The notes below the pieces were generated by a model. The model searched no databases, was not told the DNA's origin, and saw only the letters and a list, made by a program, of their open reading frames with translations. From Pyrocephalus nanus (Eukaryota; Chordata; Aves; Passeriformes; Tyrannidae), in assembly GCA_038380795.1 (NCBI GenBank), contig CM076259.1, positions 79,953,224 to 80,017,223 on the forward strand: a stretch of 64,000 nt of DNA. Reading direction: 5' to 3'. Position numbers and translations under genes: made by a program. Each line of letters opens with the position of its first letter. Position 1 is the stretch's first letter. This document shows, one piece after another, positions 28,300 through 39,600 of this stretch.

Positions 28300-30492
28300 T
28301 CCTTCTTAAAGACCTGTGGATCACAGCATCACAGTTGTGCCACTTATCTGAAATAAAAGGCTCTAAAATACACCAGTGTGACTATTACTATCTCTGAGAA
28401 AGAGTGGTAATTGGAAATCAAGAGACAAGTAAATCAGGATTACTTAAGAGATGCTGACTTTTAGGAGTTATATAGGCATAAAGTCTAAATGCACTGAAAT
28501 TCTGAGTGCTTATGTTCTAGGAAGTCCATAATTAGATGAGTTTTCTACAGAAGTAAAATGATTGTTAGATATTATTAACCTCTGGTATGAGATTACTGCA
28601 TTATTGGATTACCCAGATTATGCATTATCAGATTATTATTACAAATTCTATTATTATTACAATTTATTACAAGCTATAGGCCATCTCTCCTCCATATTAT
28701 GTTATTGACCCTGCTCACTTTCTTTCAAGCTTGAAAACAGTTCATGTAAATAGAAATGTTATTGCTCTCATGATGCCTGTGATTATTATACTCCTGTGTG
28801 CAGCAATAACTGTGGCACTCCAAGGTGCTCCGCCTTGGCAGCAGAGTAGAAGGGTCATTAGATATTGGCTGTGTTCCTACCAGAAGTCAATCAGCTTATA
28901 GTAACATTAGCACTCCTGTATTAATTGGTAGAAGTGTATGAACACTCTGGGTAACTGTACATGTTTCTTGATAGTGGAGATCATCTTGTTCAGAACACAT
29001 AATTTCTCATTATTTTTTCTGCTGATCTCTCTAAATAAAATTGTTAGCAATGTTCCCCAAGTGGCCTGAAAAACCAAAACACATGGTCCTGGAGACCTAG
29101 CAGTGAAACTCTGGAACATTCTGCTATCATGCTGCCATGAACAGTAAGAAAGACACCTTGCTCTGTTCCAGTTCATTAAATTGAAGTGTTGCTTTGCTTT
29201 ACAAAGGGAATACACAGATGGAGATAGATGGTAAGTCTGACTTAGAGGTTCAGGGACTACAAGCAGAAAGATCACTTTCTTGCCCATTTCAGATCACAGA
29301 ATCACAGCGTGGATAAGGTTGGAAGGGACCACAGTGGGTCATCTGGTCCAACCTCCCTGCTCAAGCAGGGACTACTGTTAAAATATTTTAAAGTGCACTC
29401 CATAAGCACAGTCTACCTCTTTTCACTCCTTCACCAAAGAAGGAAGCTTTTGGAGAGTGTTTTAGCCTGAATAAGATGACAAGCCTCACAGTTTCACAGA
29501 CTCATCTGGGTGGTGACAATGAATGTCTGAGGACCTCTGTTAGTGTCCTGTCTCCCAGAAACCCAGTGCTCTAACATGGGTGTCTGAAAGACTTTGGTTC
29601 TGCCTACATGGCATGTAGAAACTCTTCAACATTTGAAATCTGGTTTTCCTAGCAGCACAGTAGGCAAACAAATAATTTCAGTCAAAATGAGTTTCTTGAA
29701 ACTGATATATTCTGTAAAACCAGTGCTTTATACTGTAAACTGACTTTGTCAGGAGTCCTAGCAATTTCTAATTAGGTAAATACAGTGGGGAAAAAAAATC
29801 TATTGAACAAGCTGTGCAGAAGGTTGCAGAGATAAGAAATCATATGGAAATTATTGCTGAACTGTGTAAAATAGCCCAGCTTTATTCAATACTTGTTTGC
29901 AGTCTAGTGCCCATTTTTCAGTAAACTCCCAGCAGATAGTCCATATAGTAGCCATAAGTAGCTAAATAATAGAGGCAGAAAAACATTTGTATAAGAAAAA
30001 TTGTCTGACACAGTCTGTGAAGAGGACTCTGCTTCTTAGCACGTAAGGATGCCCACTTGTAACCACTATCACAGGTTGTAATATTTGGGGGAAAAAAAGG
30101 AAAGTTAGAGTATAGAAAAAGGGTGAAAGAATAGATCTGGAATTCTTTTTAATGCATATGGCTTTGTCCATTTTTTTCTGTTTCATAAAAATTTGATATA
30201 AAATGTATTTTAGACAGTGATCAGAAGCCTCCTTGCTGTGTCTTCCCAGCTGAAAGCCACTCGTCATGCACCACCACTTCCCAGTCTGGATCAAGAGACA
30301 CTCACTGTTTCTTTTAGTTGGAGAAGGAGTTACATAACTTTAACAAACTGGATCATTACCAAGGTGTTTAAATTCTGTGTAATGTAAATGTAGAGATGGA
30401 GGCACTGATAGTAAGCACATCTGAAGACTAGGCAGATCTATGGAGGCATTGCCTGTCTGCTTATTGCCTAGGGAGCCTCAATAATAATGCTG
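28300..30492. other. Intergenic interval with one CR1 tail
   Basis: Apart from the CR1 tail at 29292-29372 and a TTA-rich patch near 28615-28675, nothing is recognised. A 126-codon minus-strand frame at 28907-29287 has no familiar features. Confidence 0.55.
29292..29372 (-). mobile_element. CR1 LINE 3'-tail fragment
   Basis: 'gatcacagaatcacagcg', 'taaggttggaagggaccac' and 'ccaacctccctgctcaagca' are the last 80 bases of a CR1 subfamily with the 'tgctcaagcaggg' ending, read on the minus strand. Confidence 0.9.
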
Positions 30493-31200
30493 AAGGGACT
30501 GGATAGGACAGGGGCACTCTCTGCTGGGTTAAGAACTGGCTGGATGGCCCGGCCCAGAGAATGGTGGTGAACGATGCTGCGTCCAGTTAGTGGCTGGTCA
30601 CCAGTGGTGTCCCCCAGGGATCAGTGCTGCACCATTCCTGTTTAATATCTTTACTGATGATCTGGATGAGGGGATTGAGTGTACCATTAGCAGCTTTGCA
30701 GATTACACCAAGATGGAGGGGAGTGTCAATCTGCTGGAGGGTAGGAGGGCTCTGCAGAGCGACCTGTATAGGCTGGATAAATGGGCTGAATCCAATGGTA
30801 TGATGTTTAACAAGGCCAGGTACCAGGGCCACAACAACTCCATGCAGTGCTACAGGCTGGGCACAGAGTGGCTGGAGAGCAACCAGGCAGAAAGGGACCT
30901 GGGGTTCTAATCATTAGGAAGCTGAACATGAGCCAGCAGTGTGCCCAGGTGGCCAAGAAGGCAAGTGCCATCCTGGCCTCGATCAGGAAGAGTGTGGCCA
31001 GCAGGAGCAGGAAAGTGATTCTTCCCCTGTACTCAGCTCTGGTGAGGCCACACCTGGAGTATAGCGTCCAGTTCTGGGCCCCTCAGTTCAGGAAGGATAT
31101 TGAGGTGCTGGAGCAGGTCCAGAGAAGAGCAACCAGGCTGGTGAAGGAACCTGAGCACAAGTCCTGTGACGAGAGGCTGAGGGAGCTTGGGGTTGTTTAG
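30493..31200 (+). pseudogene. CR1 ORF2 (reverse transcriptase) relic
   Basis: Two overlapping frames (to 30910 and from about 30847 to 31200) together cover the C-terminal part of the CR1 polymerase. The break between them, near 30900, sits between AERDLG and the following [13 protein letters not shown] block. The start is missing and the second catalytic Asp is Tyr. No function is expected. Confidence 0.92.
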
Positions 31201-31562
31201 TCTAGAGGAGGCTCAGGGGAGACCTCATCACTCTCTATAACTCCCTGAGAGGAGGTTGTGGCCAGGTGGGGGTCGATCTCTTTTCCCCTGCACCCAGCAG
31301 TAGGATGAGAGTGCACAGTCTTAAGCTGCTCCAGGCAAGGTTTAGGTTGGATATTAGGAAGAAATTTTTTACAGAGAAATTATTCAGACATTGAAATGGG
31401 CTTCCCAGGGAAATGGTGGATTCACCATCCTGGAGGTTTTTAAGGTGAGACTGGATGTGGCACTCAGTGCCATGGTGTAATACCCACGGCAGTGTTGGAT
31501 CAGGGTTGGACTTGATGACCTTGGAGGTCTTTACCAACCTGGTTGATTCTATGATTCCATGA
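30493..31562 (+). mobile_element. CR1 LINE, 3' kilobase with remnant reverse transcriptase
   Basis: This is the longest and best-kept repeat of the window, in sense on the + strand. It begins inside the reverse transcriptase of ORF2 with the block for [12 protein letters not shown] sequence, then [15 protein letters not shown] and FADYTKMEG, and continues to the ORF2 end ([45 protein letters not shown] stop at about 31200). The 3' UTR ends with the octamer tail near 31562. The catalytic FADD box reads FADY (codon 30704-30706), and a frameshift lies near 30900, so the copy is dead. It is 5'-truncated, as most CR1 copies are. Confidence 0.97.
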
Positions 31563-31638
31563 TATATTCTTGCAGCTTCAGGCAAGCATTGATATAATGT
31601 TGAAGGTAAGCATGCAAATCGGGAGAACTTAATTCCAC

Positions 31639-31667
31639 TTTATTTATTTATTTATTTATTTATTTAT
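31639..31667 (+). repeat. (TTTA)n microsatellite
   Basis: About seven TTTA units, some 75 bases after the end of the CR1 copy. Confidence 0.95.
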
Positions 31668-32318
31668 CATGCTGTATTTCTCTAAGTCATTAGGAGAATT
31701 TACTTAACCAGTTCATTTGATAATTAGTATTTTCTTCCAAGAGGATCTTCTTTCCAGATCAGACAGCACTTCAGAGATAAGCTTACAATATTGAGATATG
31801 AGAGAGTTCAATCTGTTGTGGTCCATAAGAAAAGTACCAGATGCCCACAGAAGATACAAAATTCTTAATCATATGAAATGGATCAGCATTCTTTGAAGTT
31901 GTGTCCATTCCAGGAAGGTGCAGACATCAACAATTCTGTTGTTAAAGCATCTTTGAAACCTGGCATACATTTGGCAGCTAGTGTTTCTAATATCAACATA
32001 TTTCTACCTTTTTTCCTAGCATGTAGAAAAGTATCTTGACTGTTTAGTGATGTTTGTGAGACTTTCACTGCCTGACATATGGGCTTTGGCTATATGGCAA
32101 CTGCTGATTAACTAGTACCCTATGCAGTGCTGCAAGTCCCATTGGATGCAGTCAACACCTTTCATCTACATATTTACTCTCTTCTCCCTCTCCCCTCCTC
32201 TCTTCTTCTCCCCCTTTCTGACACTGTAATCTTGTGTGATACACTTTTTCAGTGCACGAACATCTAGGTTTTCCTATGTCCGGGAATCAGCACAGAGAAA
32301 TGCTACACTTAGTGCACT

Positions 32319-32888
32319 ATGCTAGGGCTGCACAATGCAATTTGTGTCTCTGCTGAAACCCAAACCCTATTCTCCAGTCTCCTTTTACATGGATTCTTGT
32401 TAATGAGGTCTCTTTGCAACAGGAGGGCAATACCTCTCATGGTATGCAAGAAGTCTCACTTGATCTTGTCTCAGTATTTGGAGTTCGTGCCACCCTTCTG
32501 CTGTTCCTTGCCATCCAGGTTGACATTGGCAGGTGTCTGTCTCCTTCAGCCAGAAAGTTCTTTCCGAAGGGCTAACAGCCTGTTCTCTCCTGTGAAATAC
32601 AATCCCCATACAAATGTGCTGAAGCTCTGGGAAGTAAGAACAGGCACTGTTCCACCTTTTTGCATGTTTAAGGACATTTTGTGCCAACAGAGAGGCACAG
32701 CACCACCATGGGCTGAGCCTTCCCTCCCAGTGGTCAGGGGTCTGTCTATACAGGAGACCAATGCATTGAGCAGTGTGTTGCCAGTGTATTTTCCCAAAGC
32801 CAAGAGCACAGTTGCAACTGAGCTGAGCAAGCAATGGAAAAATTGTGATAATGTCTTGAAAGCACTGGATGTAAAAAGGGGCTTTTAA
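32319..32888 (+). other. Unassigned 189-codon open frame
   Basis: This is the longest uninterrupted frame in the window. The ATG at 32319 lacks a strong context, and the protein (MLGLHNAICVSAETQTLF at its start, ALDVKRGF at its end) has no motif, signal peptide or repeat I recognise. The minus strand is also open for 144 codons over the same bases, which points to a low-stop composition rather than coding. It could be a single-exon transcript, an old insertion, or chance. Confidence 0.2.
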
Positions 32889-34380
32889 TAACTTGAGAAC
32901 AAGACAGTTTGGGAAGACCCTGGTTGTACTTGTCTACAGATGAAAGATCTAGAGGACTTGCCTTTTTTGAGGGAAAGATGGGTCAAGGTACTATGAGAAT
33001 TCAAAGTGGATTCTGTAACTGTTTAAGGAACTTTACTGCCTCTATTTGGGAATTTATGGACTTCACTTGAAGTTTTTTGATATTAATGTAATGTTTCAGT
33101 TTGATGTCTTCTCTGTTGCATTGTCCTTCAGTCCTTTTTCTCATCCAAGAACCCCCTCCGTCATTCAGGGGACTGTGTTGCTGTGAGTCATCTACACAGT
33201 GAGTGAACCCTTAGCCAAGCTCTTGACACAAAAAGAATCTATGCCTTTTAAAGATGTAATCTCTGTAGGTACTTTGATGCTTGTCCTGACATGGCCTAGA
33301 AGGCTTTCCTGGAAATTTGGTGTTGAGATGAAAGGACGTGAAAAAAATAACAGGTACTTCTGTGGAGGCGAATGGGAGCCTGTGCATGCAGAAGAGGAAA
33401 AGATTTGTCCTAGCACTGCTGGTGACCATGTATGTGAACTCTATAGCACCACTTTGAAAAGGACTTTTTAGAGTTCCTTTTCCATGACTTGATCACATCA
33501 CAACCCCCCCACTTATTTCATTCATGCCTATCAAAAATCAGACTACTGACTGTATATCAGTATATATCCTTGGAAATCATTAGCTTGATAGTATTTTAAT
33601 AGGCTGGAAACCATAATAGTGTCACCTACAAAAATGGGTGTTAGATAAGATAGCATCTCCCTTCTCAAGCCAAGTCTGAGGAGGTTGAGCTTGCTGGCTT
33701 GGCAAAGTGTCTCCATGTAAATGGCAGGGGCTGCTGACAGAATAAGATTTAGCATACTGTGGGCTATATAAGGACTACACCATAAAATCTGTTCTCCCAT
33801 GAACGTTCATAAGTCCAGCACAGGACCGAAAAAAGCTGTTGCTCACTTCAGAAGCTCAAAGAGATAAAATTGTTGAACTATAGTATCAAAAAAGTATTAA
33901 TGTTTAGTGTAGGCACTTCTGCACTCTTATGTCACACATCAGCCATTTATTTCTTTAACTTGGATTTTGCTTTTCCTTATTTTACAATATTTGATTATTT
34001 TTTTTACCACTTGTGATGTGTTCAAGTTTGATAAGGAGGAATTAAATTTATCCCACTAAACTCAAAATGCAGAGATGCTGCTAGAAGGATTTATGGATAG
34101 ATAAACAAGTTCTGTTTAATTAAATACCAGCTAAAGAAATGGTTAGATAATGAATACTTTAAGCTTCTCTCTTGTTACTTAATTCGAGGTAACAGTGTGA
34201 GTTAGTCTTCAGCTTTGATCCAGAAGTACAGAGATCCAATTTCTGTCTCCATTTCCAGACCCACCTGTCACACATAGATAATAATCAGGGATAGTTTTAC
34301 CTTTCCTAAAATAAGTCTAAAAGCGTGAAAGGCTGTTGTTGGCCACTGGAGGTCACTGTAGCTCTACACACGCACACTAG

Positions 34381-34420
34381 GAAAAAAAAAAAAAAAAAGA
34401 AAAAAGGAAAAAAAAAAAGG
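34381..34420 (+). repeat. A-rich purine run
   Basis: Runs of 18 and 10 A separated by short g-containing spacers. Confidence 0.85.
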
Positions 34421-36584
34421 ACCCATTAATTAACAACTGGCCAGGAAAGGTTTTAAGGATTGAGTGTTCTGGGACTTTCTTTTCTGTGTTTACAGTGTGA
34501 AAACTGTGGGATAAAAACAATAAAACCCTAATGCAAAATGTGACATATTTTTGCACATTTTTTTTATTCAAATGGTGCATGTTTAGGATGTATTTTGAGC
34601 AAATAGTGTAGGAGTCCACTTCCCACGTGCTCCTTCTCTACATGCTGTGAAGATTTCTAGTGCTCAGTGTGAGAGAAAAAGCACTAGGATAATGTCTCTC
34701 CTCTCATCTTTACATAGGAAGGAATTTCTCTACAAAGAAGTATTTCCAGCCTCATGTGACTGTTATCTTAAGCATTTGCTTCTCTTAGCTGGCCATCTCT
34801 TTAGGAGATCTATAAAGGAAGCATAATTACTGTTCTTTTGTGATTTCTCGAAATTTCACCTTTGTCCTTCTCTGTCCCCTCCAGACAGTAAAAGTGCAAC
34901 ATCTGCCTCCCAGCAGGCAGATGACATGCTCAGCCACAGCAAGCTCTGGTGCACCAGGACCCAAAACCAGCTCTCATTACTCGCAGTTATGGATGCATAA
35001 GCAAACATTGTAACAAGCACTGAGCTGCCTTCACTGAAACTTGTTACCTGCTACGTGTATAGCAATGACACCAAAAAAGGCTTCAAAATCGATGTGAAAA
35101 GGTGGTTAGACATTATGGCTTTTATCCTGCCCTCAGCTCCATGCTGCTGCAGCAGTTCTGCCATCAGCTGTCGAGCCAGCTAGCTTAAAGCCAGCTTGGG
35201 AAGGATGAAATTTTGGCAGTAATACACAAAATGGTTTCCTGCAGCAGAGCTCTTTAGCATATGCTCAGGCACAGCTATGTCCCTGACTTCAAATGGTGGA
35301 TAAGAATACAGTTGAAGAGTGTAAAAACTTTTTAGAAGACTCAGAATTGGTTAAGTTCTGGTACCAGAATGGTTACAAAGTTTCCTGTCTCTTGTGCTGC
35401 ACCTTGTAGATTTCTCAGTGGAAGACATGGATTTTGCCTCAAAAAGCCTTCAGCTAAAGACAATCAGTCAGCAGTTATTATGAAAAATACAAATGAGGGA
35501 AAATACAGAGGGACTAAGGATGTGCTCCAATAGATTGACATCTACTAAAAGCACTGAAGTCAAGGTTCATCTTATGCAAAGTACAAGTCTCAGTCTCCTT
35601 TAATAATTTAGTTCTGAGGAAATTCCCCCTCTCTGTGTCCTTTCCATTGTGCAGAAGAAAGCATGAGTGAGTGAGGGTTGGCACCTTCCCAGTATGGAAG
35701 TACTCACCTTTAGGTGACAGTCATGCCCAGTGGCACAAGCTGTGCTATCAGCAACAAGAGAGACCTGGCTTGGAGTGATCTGCCTGTTTCAGCAGGAAGA
35801 GGTTTGTTGTAAATGAGGCAAGTTGGCAACTGAATGGCAGAAAAAGCCACAAATGTGGTGCATTTCAGAGACAAGTTGTGGTCACACACATCTCTTTCTT
35901 TGAGGGAGGTGGTAACAATCCAGTTTAATAGAAAAATCATGCTTGGTTAAGTGTTGGTATCTTAACTGTTGTTTATTATATATACTGACATTTGATAGTT
36001 GGTGCAACTAACCTTCCTGCACGTCTGGACACAGGTGATGCAAAGTGTGGCTAATAGGCTTGCAAGGAAAGTGTGTAGTGGATTAAGACAAAGGATGAAT
36101 AAATCATATAGTGGAAGCCTCTGGCTTCATTTATCTGCATAGATACTTATACTGCATGCATTCTGTATGTCATGCTTCCAGTGGGCTCTTGCAGCCCTGC
36201 AAGATGTGTGGGGTAGGTAAGTAGTATGTAGCACTGCAGCTGCTGGCTTTATGTTTGTATCTCAATAAAAAGGGAATAAATTTGGAAAGGGCTTGAGATT
36301 TTGATATTTCCATTTCAGACCAGTGTTGCCTCATTTTCTCTGGTGACAGAAAGTCCAGAAAACCTCTTTGTTTCCTTTTTGTTAGAAATGCTTAGAATGA
36401 TTATGAGTAGGGCTTTCATGAGTGCCCATTAACCCCTCCTTTAGGACTATTGGCACTTAGGTAAAATATTTTTAAGGCTGATGTTATCTGTTAGAGTTGT
36501 TCGATGTCTTCATGGACTTGCACAGCATCTCTTGCTTGTCTGAGGAGTTGTTAGGATGTTAATATCAATATATTTGACTTCACT

Positions 36585-36622
36585 ATGTGCATCAATACAT
36601 TCAATGTGCATCAATATGTTCA
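36585..36622 (+). repeat. 19-base tandem duplication
   Basis: Two direct copies of atgtgcatcaataNNttca, differing at two positions. Confidence 0.85.
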
Positions 36623-39600
36623 ATACATAGTTAGAATTGAGTTCTGAGCTAGAGTTTGAAGGAGGATAGAGAAATGCTACTCCAGGACATGTGTCTCATG
36701 CACAAAGGATGTCTGGGGTAAAAATGCCAAAGAAGAAATTTGGAGAAGTTGGGAAAATGGAGGAATAGGCTCATGGCTGGTCTTGTTACTGGGCACTGGT
36801 ACCATAAGATGTACAGCTCTTCTGACACAAAGGTGTTACTTAAATCCTTTCCTGTCACAAACTTTGCCTCCACAGGATTATAGATGGAAGGGAGAGGCTG
36901 GTACAAAGGACATGAGGTGAGGGTCAAGGTATATGCTCTGATGCTTCCAGCTGGCAGAAATTCGAGACGCTTAGAATGCTGACTTTGAATTTTCATCTGA
37001 TTTACTAGCCTTCTGGGTTTGTTTCTTTGAAAACCAAGTGCAGGAAGAGGCCTTACTTGAAGTCTGCAATTTTCCTTCCACTGTGTGAGTCTACGTTTTA
37101 ATCATATCAGAGACAAGCAGAGAGTAGTAGCACTGGGTTTGCTCAGATGGACGTGATGAAGTCAGCCAGAAAAAGGGGCTGAATGCATAGTGTGGGCTGA
37201 GTCTGGGTACTCTACCTGGAGAAGAAGGAGCAAGGAAGTCTCCAGGTGCAGCAGTTATCTCTGGAGGAGGGGAGCGTGTGTGTATATGGGTCTGGAGGCA
37301 TGCACAGAAGGGAAAGTCCCAAGGGCAGGTGGGCACTGGTGCTCCTGTTCACTACTGAGAAACCTTCTTCACTCATTTTCATAGAGAAAACAGAAATCAT
37401 GCATTTAACACCTCACCAACCAACTCTGCTGTTTTCAAATATTTTGTGTTTACAACCTTTTCTCTACCATTCAATTTGAATATCAGACAGGAAGAAAAAT
37501 TTCAGAGGAGGAGAAGGTACTTTCCAAGGGATTTGAGCCAGAATTTCATCGTAGGAGTACTCAAAGTGAAATATTTTAGAAAAGTTAACATTTGATCCTA
37601 ACCTTCAGTCTAATTTGAAAAATCAGCTCTTTAGCTCCTGATTAGGAAGTGTGGCTGACAACTCTATAAAAACCAGCCAAGCTTTAAACAGGAGACCTGG
37701 CATCTGAAAGACATTATCCATCAGTCTGTCCTTAATACAATAGCATCTCTGGGAGAAGCAGGACCAAAAATAGGGTGATATACTTGAAACTCAACTTTGC
37801 TAATTATCTGTAACTGCCTGAGTGATTTTAGGCAAGCTTCTGTGCTCCTGCCTCTGTTTTCTTGTCAGTCAAATACGGTTTTCCTACTGAGTGCTGTGAA
37901 GCCTGCCTTCTCTCAGGCACTCCAGTATTTCCAGTCTGTTTACCAGTTCCTCTCTGTTTTTCCAGGACTGATGCTTGAGCTGTTACCACACATTTGGCAA
38001 GGATATTGGACAGCCATGGGATAAGCTGCCTTCCCCTCCTAGATCTCTCTAAGGAGCCTATAAGGCTATGTGAGACCTCCTGTTCTCACGTGGACCCGTG
38101 TTCACCACAGTGCCGTATCTGAAAAAAATAACCAAAATCTGCTGGATCTGTGGTTTCAACCTGCTCATGGTCTTCCTGCTCTTTCTATCAATACCAATCC
38201 TAATGAAATGGTAACTATCATCTATACAACCTCTAGCTGGTGGAGATGAGCAAATTAATGCAAGTCTTTGTGTAGGCTTGTGAGCCTCATTCACTGCTAA
38301 GCTTGTGTTATGGGTCATGAAACATAAGAGAGGGGGGTGGTAGTGATAACTCCATGTGTCAATCCATGCCAACAGTTTTGCCAAGTCCTTCCTTGGCTCC
38401 TTCATGGCAGGTTGCCTTTGGAGGAACAATTCAGTCTCTCGCTTTCTCTTCCCCCTTACTAGGCTCAGTCCTGGTAACCTATTTTGTTGTTTCCCTTTTA
38501 TTCCTCCAAACATTTTAAGGATACACTGTCTCTGCTGGGATGATTTTCAAGTGCAGGCAGGTTGTGCAGGTGACGCTGTTCAGCCAGGAGAAGTCGTGGT
38601 CAGAGGCCTGCTCAGCTTCAGGGCATATCAGTCACACGGCCTGCATGAAATCCTCTGCTTATCAGAACAGGTGAGCCTTATCTGCTGGCTGCTGAAATGC
38701 TCAAAACACTGCCAACAAAGTCAGGAATGCTGTAATGTATTTGCCAGGACATCTCCATGGTAAAAGTGAACCTGTTTCCATGCTTCATGCTCTCGCAGAG
38801 GTGGAAGGATTACCCTCACTGTCTATCACAGCAGCTCTGCGTGACACAAGGGAAGGGGAAACTGCCTCTGCTCTCCAAGCCTGGGCTCTCTTTCTGCTGT
38901 GACACACTGCCAGCCTTCCCATTCTCCCCCTTTTCCTTTCCTGCTGGGGCTACCCTGAGGGTCTGGGCTTTTTCCCAGACAGCAAGTGCTTTATTGCACT
39001 TGGATCTTGCCTTACTGGAACTTGTTTCTGCTGGGAGGTCAAAGATGTGGCTATCCTAGACAGCAACTTGCACATTCCTATTTTTAACGTTATAAATAAA
39101 AAAAACCCCTACCCACAATGAACAGTTTATCATGTCTGAATTATCCACCAGTGCAGATACATCATCCTCCCAACCCAGCTTGTCAAGGTTAGACCATGTA
39201 GCAGGGGTGTGACAAAGATCCAGAAAGAGGGCGCAGATGGACACATACATGCAGTCACTCCTGCTTATATTGTGTGTACCATCGTTTCAGAGAAAATACA
39301 CATTCCTGCTTTACTTGCCTTATATGGGCAGTGGAGGCATTTTCCCTGATTGCTTGTGATGCTGTGTTCTTGAGTCACAGAGGGTGTGCAATTAGCAGGG
39401 CTTGTTTTAGCTGTTGGGATTTTGGTTGCTACATGCACAGTTTTGGACACGCTTCTGGAAGGTCCTCTCTCGGAATGAAAAGATCACAAAGGAATTTCAT
39501 CTCTTATTTTTTATTCCTTCTCAAAACCAAACAGAGATCTTTCCATGTTTGTTAAAAAATTGCTGAGGGCTGTATCCTGAACTGCTCTTCTCAGTTCCCC

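Noticed and set aside
38058..38513. 151-codon minus-strand frame
   Set aside because: No protein character, no conserved motif, and no start or splice context.
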